From: Mycolicibacterium baixiangningiae
Lineage (GTDB): Bacteria > Actinomycetota > Actinomycetes > Mycobacteriales > Mycobacteriaceae
DNA length: 64,000 nt
Direction: 5' to 3'
NCBI RefSeq assembly: GCF_016313185.1
Contig: NZ_CP066218.1
Location: 5,022,001 to 5,086,000, forward strand
Positions 9,324-18,456 of the stretch are shown one piece after another. Made by a program: the position numbers and the translations under genes. Position 1 is the first letter of the stretch. Each line of letters opens with the position of its first letter. Below the pieces are notes generated by a model. That model was given only the letters and a program-made list of their open reading frames with translations. It was not told the origin of the DNA and did not search any database.

Positions 9324-9630
9324 CGGTCCAGCGCGGGTGTGTTGGCCTGCCCCAGTTTGTCCCGATCACAATCAATGCCGAGTCGACGAGGACGTACTGC
9401 AGTGGTACGACAAAGCGTGCACCCTGCGGCGAGTCCACCAGCAACACCAAGCTCGGGATGCGGGCCATATCCGAGGTGAGATACCTACCGCGGCTCACCG
9501 CATACAGGCCACGGTCGATCGCGATAATCGAGCGCCGCAGCGGGCCCGCGAATCGCCTATGCCCGATTGCGCGCACAAACCTTGGGCCCCAAACCACGTC
9601 CCGTTTCGCTTGATCAGTCAACTCTGGCAC
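9324..9630 (-). pseudogene. Truncated deazaflavin-type nitroreductase (Ddn-like)
   Basis: From GTG at 9630 the protein reads about 100 residues resembling the F420-dependent nitroreductase/quinone reductase family (Ddn). The segment LVLLVDSPQGARFVVPLQYV leads into VIGTNWGRPTHPRW, close to the family's SNWG-x3-HP-x-W signature, which lies a short way before the normal end. The family motif is followed at once by IS110-type sequence, so the C-terminus is missing. It is on the same strand as the methyltransferase and PKS genes, 57 bases downstream, so it was probably the next gene of that operon before the insertion. Residual activity is unlikely but not excluded. Confidence 0.65.
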
Positions 9631-9687
9631 TCCTACGCAAAACGCGCATCACATCCGAAGATCCACTGGCTGCCGCGGCTTTTCCGG

Positions 9688-10653
9688 TTAAGGCTTGCGC
9701 GCTGTTGCGATGATGTAGTCGCTGACCCCCAGGCTGGATTTCCATAATTCTAGCCCCGCGATATTCTCGATGTCGTCGCGGCTCAGCGCGTCGAGCTGGT
9801 CGTCGTAACTGCCGCCCTTCTTGACTCGATGATGTATATATCTAGCCATTCCCGGATAGGTGAATCCCGCGATGGACTTCACATCGGCCTCGACGAAGCC
9901 GGCGGATGTGAGCTTTCGCACGTAGGACACACGGTCGTACATATTAGCGCGGGGCACACACGCTCTTTTGCGAGCTAGGGACCTGATCAACCCGGAAAAC
10001 TGCTCACCAGCGCCAGGTAGCATATCAGCTAATACCAATTTGCCGCCGCTTCTCAATACTCGGAATGCTTCGCGAAAGAACTCATCGCGCGTATCGAAAT
10101 GGAATGCGGACTCAAGGGCTATGACCTTATCAAATGAGCCGTCAGGATTCCCGGTCCGCAGGGCGGACCCCACGGCGAGCTGGATTCTGTCATCCAGACC
10201 TAGGTTTCGCAGGCGCTGCTGCCCGACTTCGATGTGTTGGGGCGTTATGTCGATTCCGACGATCCGCCTGACGCCGAACTCCTCGACGAAGAAGATATCT
10301 TGCTCTGCAAATCCGCATCCCGCGTCGAGGACCGTATCGGCGTCTTGTAGATCTGCAGCCTCGCCCACCAATGCAGCCATCGCGCGGCAAGCGTCCGGGT
10401 AACTTCGAGCTTCTTTCCAGAAGCCGATGTTGAGCCAGAGCGGTTTACTGACGTCTTCGAAATTCCCGTTGAATCGTTCGACGACATCGTCGCCCAGCAG
10501 GGTGTAGAAATCCGATGGATCCTTGCTCATCAGTAATTTCGGCGTGGTAAGCGTCATGAGAAGCTGCCACTTGGCATATGTTCTTAGCACTCCCAAATAC
10601 TTCAACGCCGACCTCCCGATTTGATTCGCCATATCAGCCGGTCGCCGCCCCAT
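9688..10653 (-). CDS. SAM-dependent methyltransferase of the PKS operon
   Basis: This 321-aa class I methyltransferase transfers a methyl group from S-adenosylmethionine. SAM motif I, VLDAGCGFAEQD, lies at 108-119, followed by IVGIDIT and ALESAFHF. An N-terminal helix-rich region of about 75 residues precedes it. The pattern resembles small-molecule O- or C-methyltransferases beside mycobacterial and streptomycete polyketide genes. It lies 36 bases downstream of the PKS stop on the same strand. ATG at 10653 is used; ATG at 10632 is an alternative and neither has a clear ribosome site. GC is lower than in the mce genes (58% in one hand-counted line). Which atom is methylated is unknown. Confidence 0.88.
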   Translation of the reverse strand: MGRRPADMANQIGRSALKYLGVLRTYAKWQLLMTLTTPKLLMSKDPSDFYTLLGDDVVERFNGNFEDVSKPLWLNIGFWKEARSYPDACRAMAALVGEAADLQDADTVLDAGCGFAEQDIFFVEEFGVRRIVGIDITPQHIEVGQQRLRNLGLDDRIQLAVGSALRTGNPDGSFDKVIALESAFHFDTRDEFFREAFRVLRSGGKLVLADMLPGAGEQFSGLIRSLARKRACVPRANMYDRVSYVRKLTSAGFVEADVKSIAGFTYPGMARYIHHRVKKGGSYDDQLDALSRDDIENIAGLELWKSSLGVSDYIIATARKP

Positions 10654-10689
10654 GCGTGTAGCTCAATTGCTGTCGCTCGGGCTGCATGG

Positions 10690-13600
10690 TCACTCCGAAA
10701 GCCCTTCGATGACGGCGAAGAGCGTTTCGTCGTTGGCTACATCGAGATCCGGGGTCCCGGTGGTGGCGGCGATTCCGCGCAGAGACTGCTGTACGGCGGC
10801 CAATCGTCGCAGCACTTCAACACGAGTATGGTCTTCGAGGCTGATGTCCGCACCGCTCCGTTGTGTTGTCTCTTCGAGGCGGGTGAGCAACTCCATCAGA
10901 TTCGACGACATGTCCCCGTCCACGGAATGCGCCTGTGATCCGATCTTGGTGCGCAGGTACCGCGCAAGTGCGTGAGCGTTGGGGTGATCGAACACTATGG
11001 TGGTCGGCAGTTTGAGACCGGTTTCACTCTGTAGTCGGTTCCGAAATTCGACGCCCGTCAGCGAGTCCACACCCAGCGATCTGAAGGGCTCATCAGGTGG
11101 AATGGTGCCGACTCCGTGGTGGCCAAGCACCGCCGCCGCCTGCGCGCGCACAAACTCGAGGATGGTCCGCTCCTGTTCGCCTACCGGGCGCCCGGCAATC
11201 TGGGCGGCCAACTTGGATTGAGCCATATCGTGGCTGACGGCCGTTTTCCGGCGGCTGACGCGAACAAGCGCACGGTACAGATGTGGCAAAGTCTCAGCGT
11301 CGGCCACGGTCGCCAGCGACAGCCGGGCGGGGACGAGCAGTGCGTGCCCAGTCTGCAGTGCAGTGTCGAATAGTGCCAGCCCGTCATCGGAGCTGAGCGG
11401 TGATAGACCGATCCGGCTCATCCGGTCGTTGTCCTGCTCGTCCAGATGCCCGGTCATGCCGGTTTTCTGCTGCCACAGGCCCCACGCCAACGAGGTGGCC
11501 GCGAGCCCTTGATGTTGACGGTACTGGGCCAGGGCGTCGAGATAGCTGTTAGCGGCGGCGTAATTCGCCTGGCCCGGGGTACCGAGGACACCGGCCGCGG
11601 ACGAGAAAAGCACGAATAGCGCCAGGTCGCTGTCGGAGGTGAGGTCGTGAAGATTCCACGCCGCGTCGACTTTGGTACGCACCACCGAATCGAAGTGTTC
11701 CGCACCGAGATCGCTGAAGATGCTGTCATGAAGCAGACCCGCGGCATGGATGACCCCGGTGAGCGGACGGTCGGCGGGTATATCGGCCAGGACCGCCGCC
11801 AGCGCGTCGCGGTCGGCTGCGTCGCAGGCCACCACCCGGGTCTGCGCGCCCAACTCACCCAGTTCAGCGACCAGTGCGTCGGCACGCTCTGCGTTCGGTC
11901 CGCTTCGCGAAAGCAACAACAGGTGGCGCACCCCATGGCGAGTCACGAGATGCCGGGCGAGCAGGGATCCGAGGCCGCCGGTGCCACCGGTGACCAACAC
12001 TGTGCCATTGGAGTCAACCGGGCGTGGGAGGGACAACGCGATCTTCCCAATATGGCGGGCTTGCGACACGTACCGGTACACCTCCGGCAGACGACGCATG
12101 TCCCACGCGGAGACCTCCGGTGGGTCGATCGCGCCCGCGGACAGCATGGCCATCACATCGCGCAAAGTCTCGCGGATTCGGTCAGCACCCGCTTCCAGAG
12201 TGTTGAAATGCAAGTAGCCGACGCCCGGATGGTCAGCGGCCACGACTGCTGGATCGCGTAGGTCCGTGCGGCTCATCTCCAGGAATTTGCCGCCGCGCGG
12301 CAGCAACCGGAGCGACGCGTCGGTGTACTCGTTGGCCAGGGAATTCAGCACGAGATCCATCCCCGCGCCGTCGGTGAAATCGAGGAAGCTCCGCTCGAAG
12401 CCCACATCGCGGGAACTGGCGATGTGGTCGTCATCGAGCCCCTGTGCACGAAGTACCGGCCACTTCGCCGGGCTGGCAGTGGCGAACACCTCCAACCCCC
12501 ATGCCTTGGAAAGCGAGACCGCCGCCATGCCGACGCCACCGGTCGCGGAGTGCACGAGAATCCGCTCGCCGGGTCGGGCGTCGGCCAAGTCACGCAACGC
12601 GTAATAGGCGGTCAGGAAGGCCACCGGGATGCTAGCCGCCTGGACGAAAGTCCAGTCATCGGGAACTGAGGTCAGTAGGCGGTGGTCGGCGTCCACGCTG
12701 GACGCCACGCCCAGCAGAATCCCAAAGACTCGATCCCCGGGCACGAAACCAGTAACCTCGGCGCCCACGGCGGTGACAACACCGGCGGCCTCGCATCCGA
12801 TCTGGGCACCCGGGTCAGGGTACATCCCAAGGGCGACAAGCACATCGCGGAAGTTCACACCGATGGCGCGGACTTCGACCCGCACCTCGCTCGGCGCGAG
12901 ATCACCGAGGCCAGCCGGCTGCACCGACAGGTTGTCAGCGCTCAAAGTCGCCAGACCGGCACACTGCAATGACCACTCCGGAGGGTGCGAATCCCATTCG
13001 AGCGAGGCACCGCGGTCCGGCCGGACCAACCGAGGCGCTCTGAGCGCCCCTCGGCGGTACGCTGCCTGCGGCTCCCCCGACGCCAATATGGCGGGCACTG
13101 CGGCGTTCATCGACGCCCAGTTGTCGAGGTCTAGCAGCAAGACCCGGCCCGGATCTTCTGTCTGCAGGCTGCGTAGCAAACCCCACACACCGGCATGAAC
13201 GAGGTCAGGCACGGCATCGGAGGCATCCGATGCGATTGCGTCGCGCGTCACCACGATGAGACGGCTATCTGCAGTTTCTCCGTCGGCCAACCAATCTCGT
13301 ACCCGCTGGGCAACAGCCCACAAGCGCTCGCGCACCGTGGCACCGTCGGCGACGCCGCCTCCACAACAGCGCAAGATCTGGGTCGCCGCGCCGGAGGCCG
13401 ACGTTTCGGTGATGTCCGCCCAATCCACGTCGCGAGCTTCGACGTCGACCGGGATCCAATCCACGCTGAACAGTGCCTGCTCGGCAATGTTTGCGCCGCG
13501 AGGGCGCAACCCGCCGACCGGCGTGTCACGCATCGTCAACGCACTTACCGTGGCAACCGGTTCACCGTGCTGGTCGTACAACTGCACAGCGACCCGCCTG

Positions 13601-16600
13601 TCGCCGATGACCTTCAGCCAGACTCGCAACTGTCGCGCACCGACCGCCCGCACGTGGATGTGGTCCCAGGCGAAAGGCAGCAGCACTTTGTCGGACTCGG
13701 CGGTGAGACCGCAATAGCCGACAGTTTGAAGGGCGGCGTCCAGAAGCGCCGGATGCAGCACGAAACCCTGCGCCTGGTCGAGACCCTGCTCCGGCAGCTC
13801 GACCTCGGCGAAAACTTCCATCCCTCGGGTCCACACTGCACGGATCCCCTGGAATGCGGGTCCGTAGTGGTAACCACGGTCGGCGGCAGTTCGGTACGCG
13901 CGTGACACATCGACGCTGTTGGCTGCGGCGGGCGGCCAGGCGAACGGCGTTGACGGTGCGTCGGGTGCGGCCGGGGTCAACATGCCTTGCGCATGCAGGC
14001 TCCAGGCAGTGTCAGCATCCTCGGGACGCGAATAGACCGCCACCGTTCGGCCGGCGGCACTCTGCCGGCCCACAACTACCTGTAGATCGACCCCGCCCTG
14101 TTCGGGTACGAACAGGGGCGCCGGTAGCACCAGCTCCTGAACGGCTCCGTGACCGACTTGTTCGCCGACGAACAAGGCGCATTCCACGAGTGCCGTACCC
14201 GGCATCAGTAATGCATCGCCGACGGCGTGGTCGGCGAGCCAGGGATGCATTTCCAGTGACACTCGGCCGGTGAACAGCACCTCACCCGACGCGGGCTGCT
14301 GAACGACGGCGCCCAGCAAGGGATGCTTGCACGTGCCGATCCCCAGCGCAGCGACATCCGAGCGAGCACTTCTAGGCGGATCGAGCCAATAACGTTCGTG
14401 GGCAAAGGGATATGTTGGAATTTCGACATCTGCGCCATTGCGGCCGACGTAGTTGGCCCAGCTGATGGGTACGCCGGCCGCGTTGGCTTCGGCGGCTGAC
14501 TCCACCATCCGGAGAAGTCCGCCGTCTTCACGGCGCAGCGAACTGCCGACGAACCAGTGGTCGTTCTCGTCGGCAACCGCCTCGCAATTCTGTGCCACGC
14601 TGACCGTCAGTACCGGGTGTGGGCTCATCTCGAGGTATCGGCGCACGCCTCGCCGATAGGACGCTTGCACCGCCTCATCGAACCTGACGGTGTCGCGTAG
14701 ATTTCGGCACCAGTAGTCCGCGCCGAGAATGTCGCCGGCGATCATGTCGCCGTAGACGGTGGAGTAGATCTCGACGGTCGAATCTCCGGTCGGGGTGATC
14801 TCTCCCAAGACCGCTCGAAAATCGTCCTTTATCAAGTCGATCTGCGAAGAGTGTGCGGCGTAGTCGACCGGGATGCGTTTGGCTTCGATCCCTTCCGAGT
14901 CGAACTCGGCCAGCAGCTCTTCGAGTGCTGCCGTGGTTCCAGAGACCACGGTGATCTTTGGGCTGTTAACGGCGCCGACACCGAGTTCGCCGCGCCAACG
15001 ATCAAGTCGTTCGCGGACTTGGTCGTGAGGCAGTGACACAGACGCCATGCCGCCGAGACTGGCCAACGTGGCGACAGCACGACTGCGCAGCACCACAATT
15101 CGGGCGGCCACGCGCAGTGGCAGCGCCCCAGCGACATACGCCGCCGCAACTTCGCCCTGGGAGTGTCCAATGACGGCGTCGGGGACAACCCCTAACGAGC
15201 GCCACACTTCGGCAATGGCGACCAGGACCGAGAACAAGACGGGCTGCACGACATCCACCGCGTTCAGCTTTGGCGCGCCGGGCTCTCCGCGGAGGACGGC
15301 GAGCGGGTCCCAGTCCACGAATTCGCGAAGGGCCACGGCACAGGAGGTCAAGTGTTCAGCGAACACCGGACAAGTAACGAGAAGGTCTCTACCCATCCCG
15401 ATCCACTGGCTGCCCTGGCCAGGAAACACGAGCGCCGTTCGCCCCGTCGCCTGCGCATGCCCGGTCACCAGCCCGGCATTGGGCTGGCTGTCGGCCATGG
15501 CTGCCAAACCCGTTGTCAGAGTGTCGCGGTCGGCACCAAGGATGATTGCTCGGTGTTCAAATGCGGTGCGACGAACGAGCGCACCGGCTACGTCCGCGGG
15601 GTCCAGGTGGGGGTCACCTTCCACCATATCGCGCAGGCGGGTGGCTTGGCGGACAAGGGCTTCGGGCGTTCGTGCTGATAGCGGCCACACGAGTGCCGCC
15701 GGCGGTGTGGCGTCAGCGGACGAGCGTTGAGTCTCCGGGGCTTGCTCGAGGATGACGTGCGCGTTGGTGCCGGAGATGCCGAACGACGAGACCGCCGCGC
15801 GCCTGGGGCGACCCCGCTCCTCCCAGTGCCTAGCCTCTTGCAGCAACCGCACGGCGCCGGCGTTCCAATCGACCTTCGTCGATGCCACGCCTGCATGGAG
15901 CGTCGCCGGCATGACGCCCCGGCGGATCGCCTCGATCATCTTGATCATCCCGGCCACACCGGCAGCGGCCATGGTGTGACCGATGTTCGACTTCACTGAA
16001 CCGATCCACAGCGGGTCACCGTTGCGGCCCTCGCCGTAGGTCGCCATCAGTGCCTGAGCCTCTATCGAGTCGCCGAGTGGTGTGCCGGTGCCGTGCGCCT
16101 CAACCACGTCGACCTCGGTCGTACCGACTCCCGCGTCCGCCAGCGCAGCCCGGATAACCCGCTGCTGCGCAAGCCCGCTGGGCGCACTCAGCCCGTTGGA
16201 TGCCCCATCCTGGTTCACCGCCGATCCACGAACAACGGCGAGCACACGGTGGCTGTTCTCGCGTGCATCTTCCAGTCGTTCCAAGGCCAGCACACCCACG
16301 CCCTCCGCCGGCCCGAACCCATCGGCATGATCTGCGAAAGCCTTGGATCGGCCGTCGGCGGCCAGCGCCCGCAGCGCCGAGAATCCGACGAAGTAGTTCG
16401 GCACCGCCATGACGGAGGCGCCGCCCACCAAAGCCAGCGAGCACTCGCGCAAGCGCAGTGCACGCACCCCGAGGTGCACAGCCGTCAACGATGAGGAGCA
16501 CGCCGTGTCCACAGCCACCGCCGGTCCCTCCAGACCGAGGACGTAGGCCACCCGGCCGGCAGCGACGCTGCAGGTGGCTCCTGTCATCAGATGCCCCGCG

Positions 16601-17109
16601 TAGCCCTCCCGATCTTGATATGCGCGAATGCCGTACTCGCCGTGGACGATGCCGGTATACACCGCCGTGTCGGACCCTTTCAACGAACGGGGGTCGATGC
16701 CTGCATGTTCGAGCGCCTGCCACGTGACTTCCAGCAGCAGCCTTTGGTGGGGTTCCATCGCGATCGCCTCGCGCGGGCTTATCCCGAAGAATGCGGCGTC
16801 GAACCCAGCCGCGTCGTGCAGGAATCCGCCCTCGCGAACGTACGTACTCCCGGTGGCTCCCGGCTCCGGGTTGTAAACGAGATCCCATGCTCGATCTCTG
16901 GGGAATCCTGATATGGCGTCACGACGTTGTTCAACGACCGACCACAGGTCGCCCGGGCTGTTTACGCCACCCGGGTATCGACATCCGATACCGACCACCG
17001 CAATCGGCTCCGCCTGGCAGTCGCCGACCTGAGATAGCTGCTCGCGTAAGGATCGGATCTCCTGCGCGGCCCGCCGCAGATAAGCCCGTAATTCATCCTC
17101 TGTCGGCAC
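10690..17109 (-). CDS. Single-module, fully reducing type I polyketide synthase with docking helices at both ends
   Basis: This protein of about 2,139 aa carries one complete extension module. Numbering below counts from the upstream TTG at 17160; subtract 17 for the start chosen here. Order: N-terminal docking coiled coil (about 20-45); KS with Cys221, His356, His395; AT with GHSQGE Ser667 and YAAH at 767-770 plus a VDVVQ segment, suggesting methylmalonyl-CoA; DH with His978 and Asp1141; ER with the NADPH motif HSATGGVGMAA (1537-1547); KR with TGGTGGLG (1724), LHD (1810-1812) and Tyr1867, suggesting a B-type alcohol before dehydration; ACP with Ser2033; then about 75 residues of helical C-terminal docking domain. 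There is no loading module and no thioesterase. GTG at 17109 is preferred because GAGGG precedes it by 10 bases and the protein then begins as docking domains usually do. The DH motif has Asp982 where glycine is usual. Confidence 0.94.
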   Translation of the reverse strand: MPTEDELRAYLRRAAQEIRSLREQLSQVGDCQAEPIAVVGIGCRYPGGVNSPGDLWSVVEQRRDAISGFPRDRAWDLVYNPEPGATGSTYVREGGFLHDAAGFDAAFFGISPREAIAMEPHQRLLLEVTWQALEHAGIDPRSLKGSDTAVYTGIVHGEYGIRAYQDREGYAGHLMTGATCSVAAGRVAYVLGLEGPAVAVDTACSSSLTAVHLGVRALRLRECSLALVGGASVMAVPNYFVGFSALRALAADGRSKAFADHADGFGPAEGVGVLALERLEDARENSHRVLAVVRGSAVNQDGASNGLSAPSGLAQQRVIRAALADAGVGTTEVDVVEAHGTGTPLGDSIEAQALMATYGEGRNGDPLWIGSVKSNIGHTMAAAGVAGMIKMIEAIRRGVMPATLHAGVASTKVDWNAGAVRLLQEARHWEERGRPRRAAVSSFGISGTNAHVILEQAPETQRSSADATPPAALVWPLSARTPEALVRQATRLRDMVEGDPHLDPADVAGALVRRTAFEHRAIILGADRDTLTTGLAAMADSQPNAGLVTGHAQATGRTALVFPGQGSQWIGMGRDLLVTCPVFAEHLTSCAVALREFVDWDPLAVLRGEPGAPKLNAVDVVQPVLFSVLVAIAEVWRSLGVVPDAVIGHSQGEVAAAYVAGALPLRVAARIVVLRSRAVATLASLGGMASVSLPHDQVRERLDRWRGELGVGAVNSPKITVVSGTTAALEELLAEFDSEGIEAKRIPVDYAAHSSQIDLIKDDFRAVLGEITPTGDSTVEIYSTVYGDMIAGDILGADYWCRNLRDTVRFDEAVQASYRRGVRRYLEMSPHPVLTVSVAQNCEAVADENDHWFVGSSLRREDGGLLRMVESAAEANAAGVPISWANYVGRNGADVEIPTYPFAHERYWLDPPRSARSDVAALGIGTCKHPLLGAVVQQPASGEVLFTGRVSLEMHPWLADHAVGDALLMPGTALVECALFVGEQVGHGAVQELVLPAPLFVPEQGGVDLQVVVGRQSAAGRTVAVYSRPEDADTAWSLHAQGMLTPAAPDAPSTPFAWPPAAANSVDVSRAYRTAADRGYHYGPAFQGIRAVWTRGMEVFAEVELPEQGLDQAQGFVLHPALLDAALQTVGYCGLTAESDKVLLPFAWDHIHVRAVGARQLRVWLKVIGDRRVAVQLYDQHGEPVATVSALTMRDTPVGGLRPRGANIAEQALFSVDWIPVDVEARDVDWADITETSASGAATQILRCCGGGVADGATVRERLWAVAQRVRDWLADGETADSRLIVVTRDAIASDASDAVPDLVHAGVWGLLRSLQTEDPGRVLLLDLDNWASMNAAVPAILASGEPQAAYRRGALRAPRLVRPDRGASLEWDSHPPEWSLQCAGLATLSADNLSVQPAGLGDLAPSEVRVEVRAIGVNFRDVLVALGMYPDPGAQIGCEAAGVVTAVGAEVTGFVPGDRVFGILLGVASSVDADHRLLTSVPDDWTFVQAASIPVAFLTAYYALRDLADARPGERILVHSATGGVGMAAVSLSKAWGLEVFATASPAKWPVLRAQGLDDDHIASSRDVGFERSFLDFTDGAGMDLVLNSLANEYTDASLRLLPRGGKFLEMSRTDLRDPAVVAADHPGVGYLHFNTLEAGADRIRETLRDVMAMLSAGAIDPPEVSAWDMRRLPEVYRYVSQARHIGKIALSLPRPVDSNGTVLVTGGTGGLGSLLARHLVTRHGVRHLLLLSRSGPNAERADALVAELGELGAQTRVVACDAADRDALAAVLADIPADRPLTGVIHAAGLLHDSIFSDLGAEHFDSVVRTKVDAAWNLHDLTSDSDLALFVLFSSAAGVLGTPGQANYAAANSYLDALAQYRQHQGLAATSLAWGLWQQKTGMTGHLDEQDNDRMSRIGLSPLSSDDGLALFDTALQTGHALLVPARLSLATVADAETLPHLYRALVRVSRRKTAVSHDMAQSKLAAQIAGRPVGEQERTILEFVRAQAAAVLGHHGVGTIPPDEPFRSLGVDSLTGVEFRNRLQSETGLKLPTTIVFDHPNAHALARYLRTKIGSQAHSVDGDMSSNLMELLTRLEETTQRSGADISLEDHTRVEVLRRLAAVQQSLRGIAATTGTPDLDVANDETLFAVIEGLSE

Positions 17110-17241
17110 AGAAATCACACCCTCAGAGATTCTGTCGATCAAGGTGAGAGTGCCCTGCAATCGTCCAGAAAGATACGCGTAACGGATGAATTGGAGCGCG
17201 CCCTGCTCGCAGTAGCGTTGTTCGGTTCACGGCGCCCACAG

Positions 17242-18405
17242 CTAGACCGACGCCCGCACGTCCAGGACAATTGCGGTCGCGACACCGCCGGCACCGATTA
17301 TCGCGGCCAGCCCGTAACCCCCGCCGCGCCGTTGCAATGCGTTGATCAAGGTGCCGGCCACCCGCGTGCCGGATCCAGCGTATGGATGGCCGAGCGCGAG
17401 CCCCCCTCCGTAGACGTTTATCTTGTCACGATCGAGTTCCAGTGCGCGCTCGAACGCCACTCCGATAGAGGCGTACGAATCTTGCACTTCGAATAGATCC
17501 ACCTCGTCCAATCCGAGACCTGCAACCTCAAGCGCACGCCGACTCGCGGTCACCGCTGCCATAGTTGCCGCGTCCGGTTCGGCTGCTGTGCACGACCACC
17601 CGATGACCTCGGCCAGCACCGGAGCACCACGCGATCTGGCGAATTCGAGGTCGCACAACACCATTGCCGCCGCACCGTCTGTTAGAGCAGTTTGATTGCC
17701 CACAGTCACCGTGCACCCGGGTCCCATGAAGGAATCCATGCTCTGAAAGAATTCGAGACTGAGTCCACGATGCGGTAATTCGTCATCGAAAGCCTCGGTT
17801 GACTCGACCTCCACTGCCACCTTTTCGATGTCGAACAACCCGTCGTCTATCGCCGACGCGGCGAGTCGGTGCGCGCGGTATGCCCATTCGTCGATGTCTT
17901 CCCGAACTAGGTTAAACAGCTTGGCTGTACCCTCGCCCAGCGTCAGCACGAGGTCCATGGCGGGTGACGCGCCGGCGTTGGGATGGCTTGGCGAACATTC
18001 CTGTTCGAGGATCCCGGTTTGCAGAAATGAGGGTGTCACGAACTGCGACCGCGACACCGAAGAGACTCCGCCGGCAACCACACACCGGTGCATACCCGAC
18101 CGAATCGCGGCGACCGCGTGATGTATAGCCATCATGCCGGACGTGCAGAAGCCTCCGATGGCGACGCCCGGTACCTCCGGCGACAGGCCGAGATCCAGCG
18201 CGGCGTATCGTGCGATGCATCCACCGCCCTGGTAAACCTCGCCGAGCATGATGTTGTCGACATCAGCTGCGTCCACACCGGAACGGGTCAGGGCGGCGGC
18301 CACGGCGGCCTTCGCCAAGTCGAATTCCGTCGCCTTTGCCAAAGCGCCGGAGAATGCACGCGCGAACGGCGTCCGTGCCGACGAGATGATAACCGCCTCT
18401 GTCAC
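17242..18405 (-). CDS. Thiolase-like enzyme with altered active site, in the PKS operon
   Basis: This 387-aa thiolase-superfamily protein would act on an acyl-CoA or acyl-ACP. The nucleophile is present as Cys87 in GFCTSG and the GHP histidine as His340. The usual NEAF motif is replaced by QDSY (308-311). The second catalytic cysteine of the C-terminal CxGGG motif is missing; the segment reads AAIIGAGGV (367-375). That set is unlike a classical degradative thiolase and closer to thiolase-fold enzymes that do only part of the cycle, such as acyl transfer, decarboxylation or irreversible condensation. It starts at GTG 18405, 51 bases after the P450 gene, and ends 132 bases before the PKS start. 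Starter-unit supply or chain release is inferred. Confidence 0.87.
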   Translation of the reverse strand: MTEAVIISSARTPFARAFSGALAKATEFDLAKAAVAAALTRSGVDAADVDNIMLGEVYQGGGCIARYAALDLGLSPEVPGVAIGGFCTSGMMAIHHAVAAIRSGMHRCVVAGGVSSVSRSQFVTPSFLQTGILEQECSPSHPNAGASPAMDLVLTLGEGTAKLFNLVREDIDEWAYRAHRLAASAIDDGLFDIEKVAVEVESTEAFDDELPHRGLSLEFFQSMDSFMGPGCTVTVGNQTALTDGAAAMVLCDLEFARSRGAPVLAEVIGWSCTAAEPDAATMAAVTASRRALEVAGLGLDEVDLFEVQDSYASIGVAFERALELDRDKINVYGGGLALGHPYAGSGTRVAGTLINALQRRGGGYGLAAIIGAGGVATAIVLDVRASV

Positions 18406-18456
18406 GAAACCGATCCGCCTTCCACATCGTTGAGCATGTCCGTGAATTCCTGAGGC

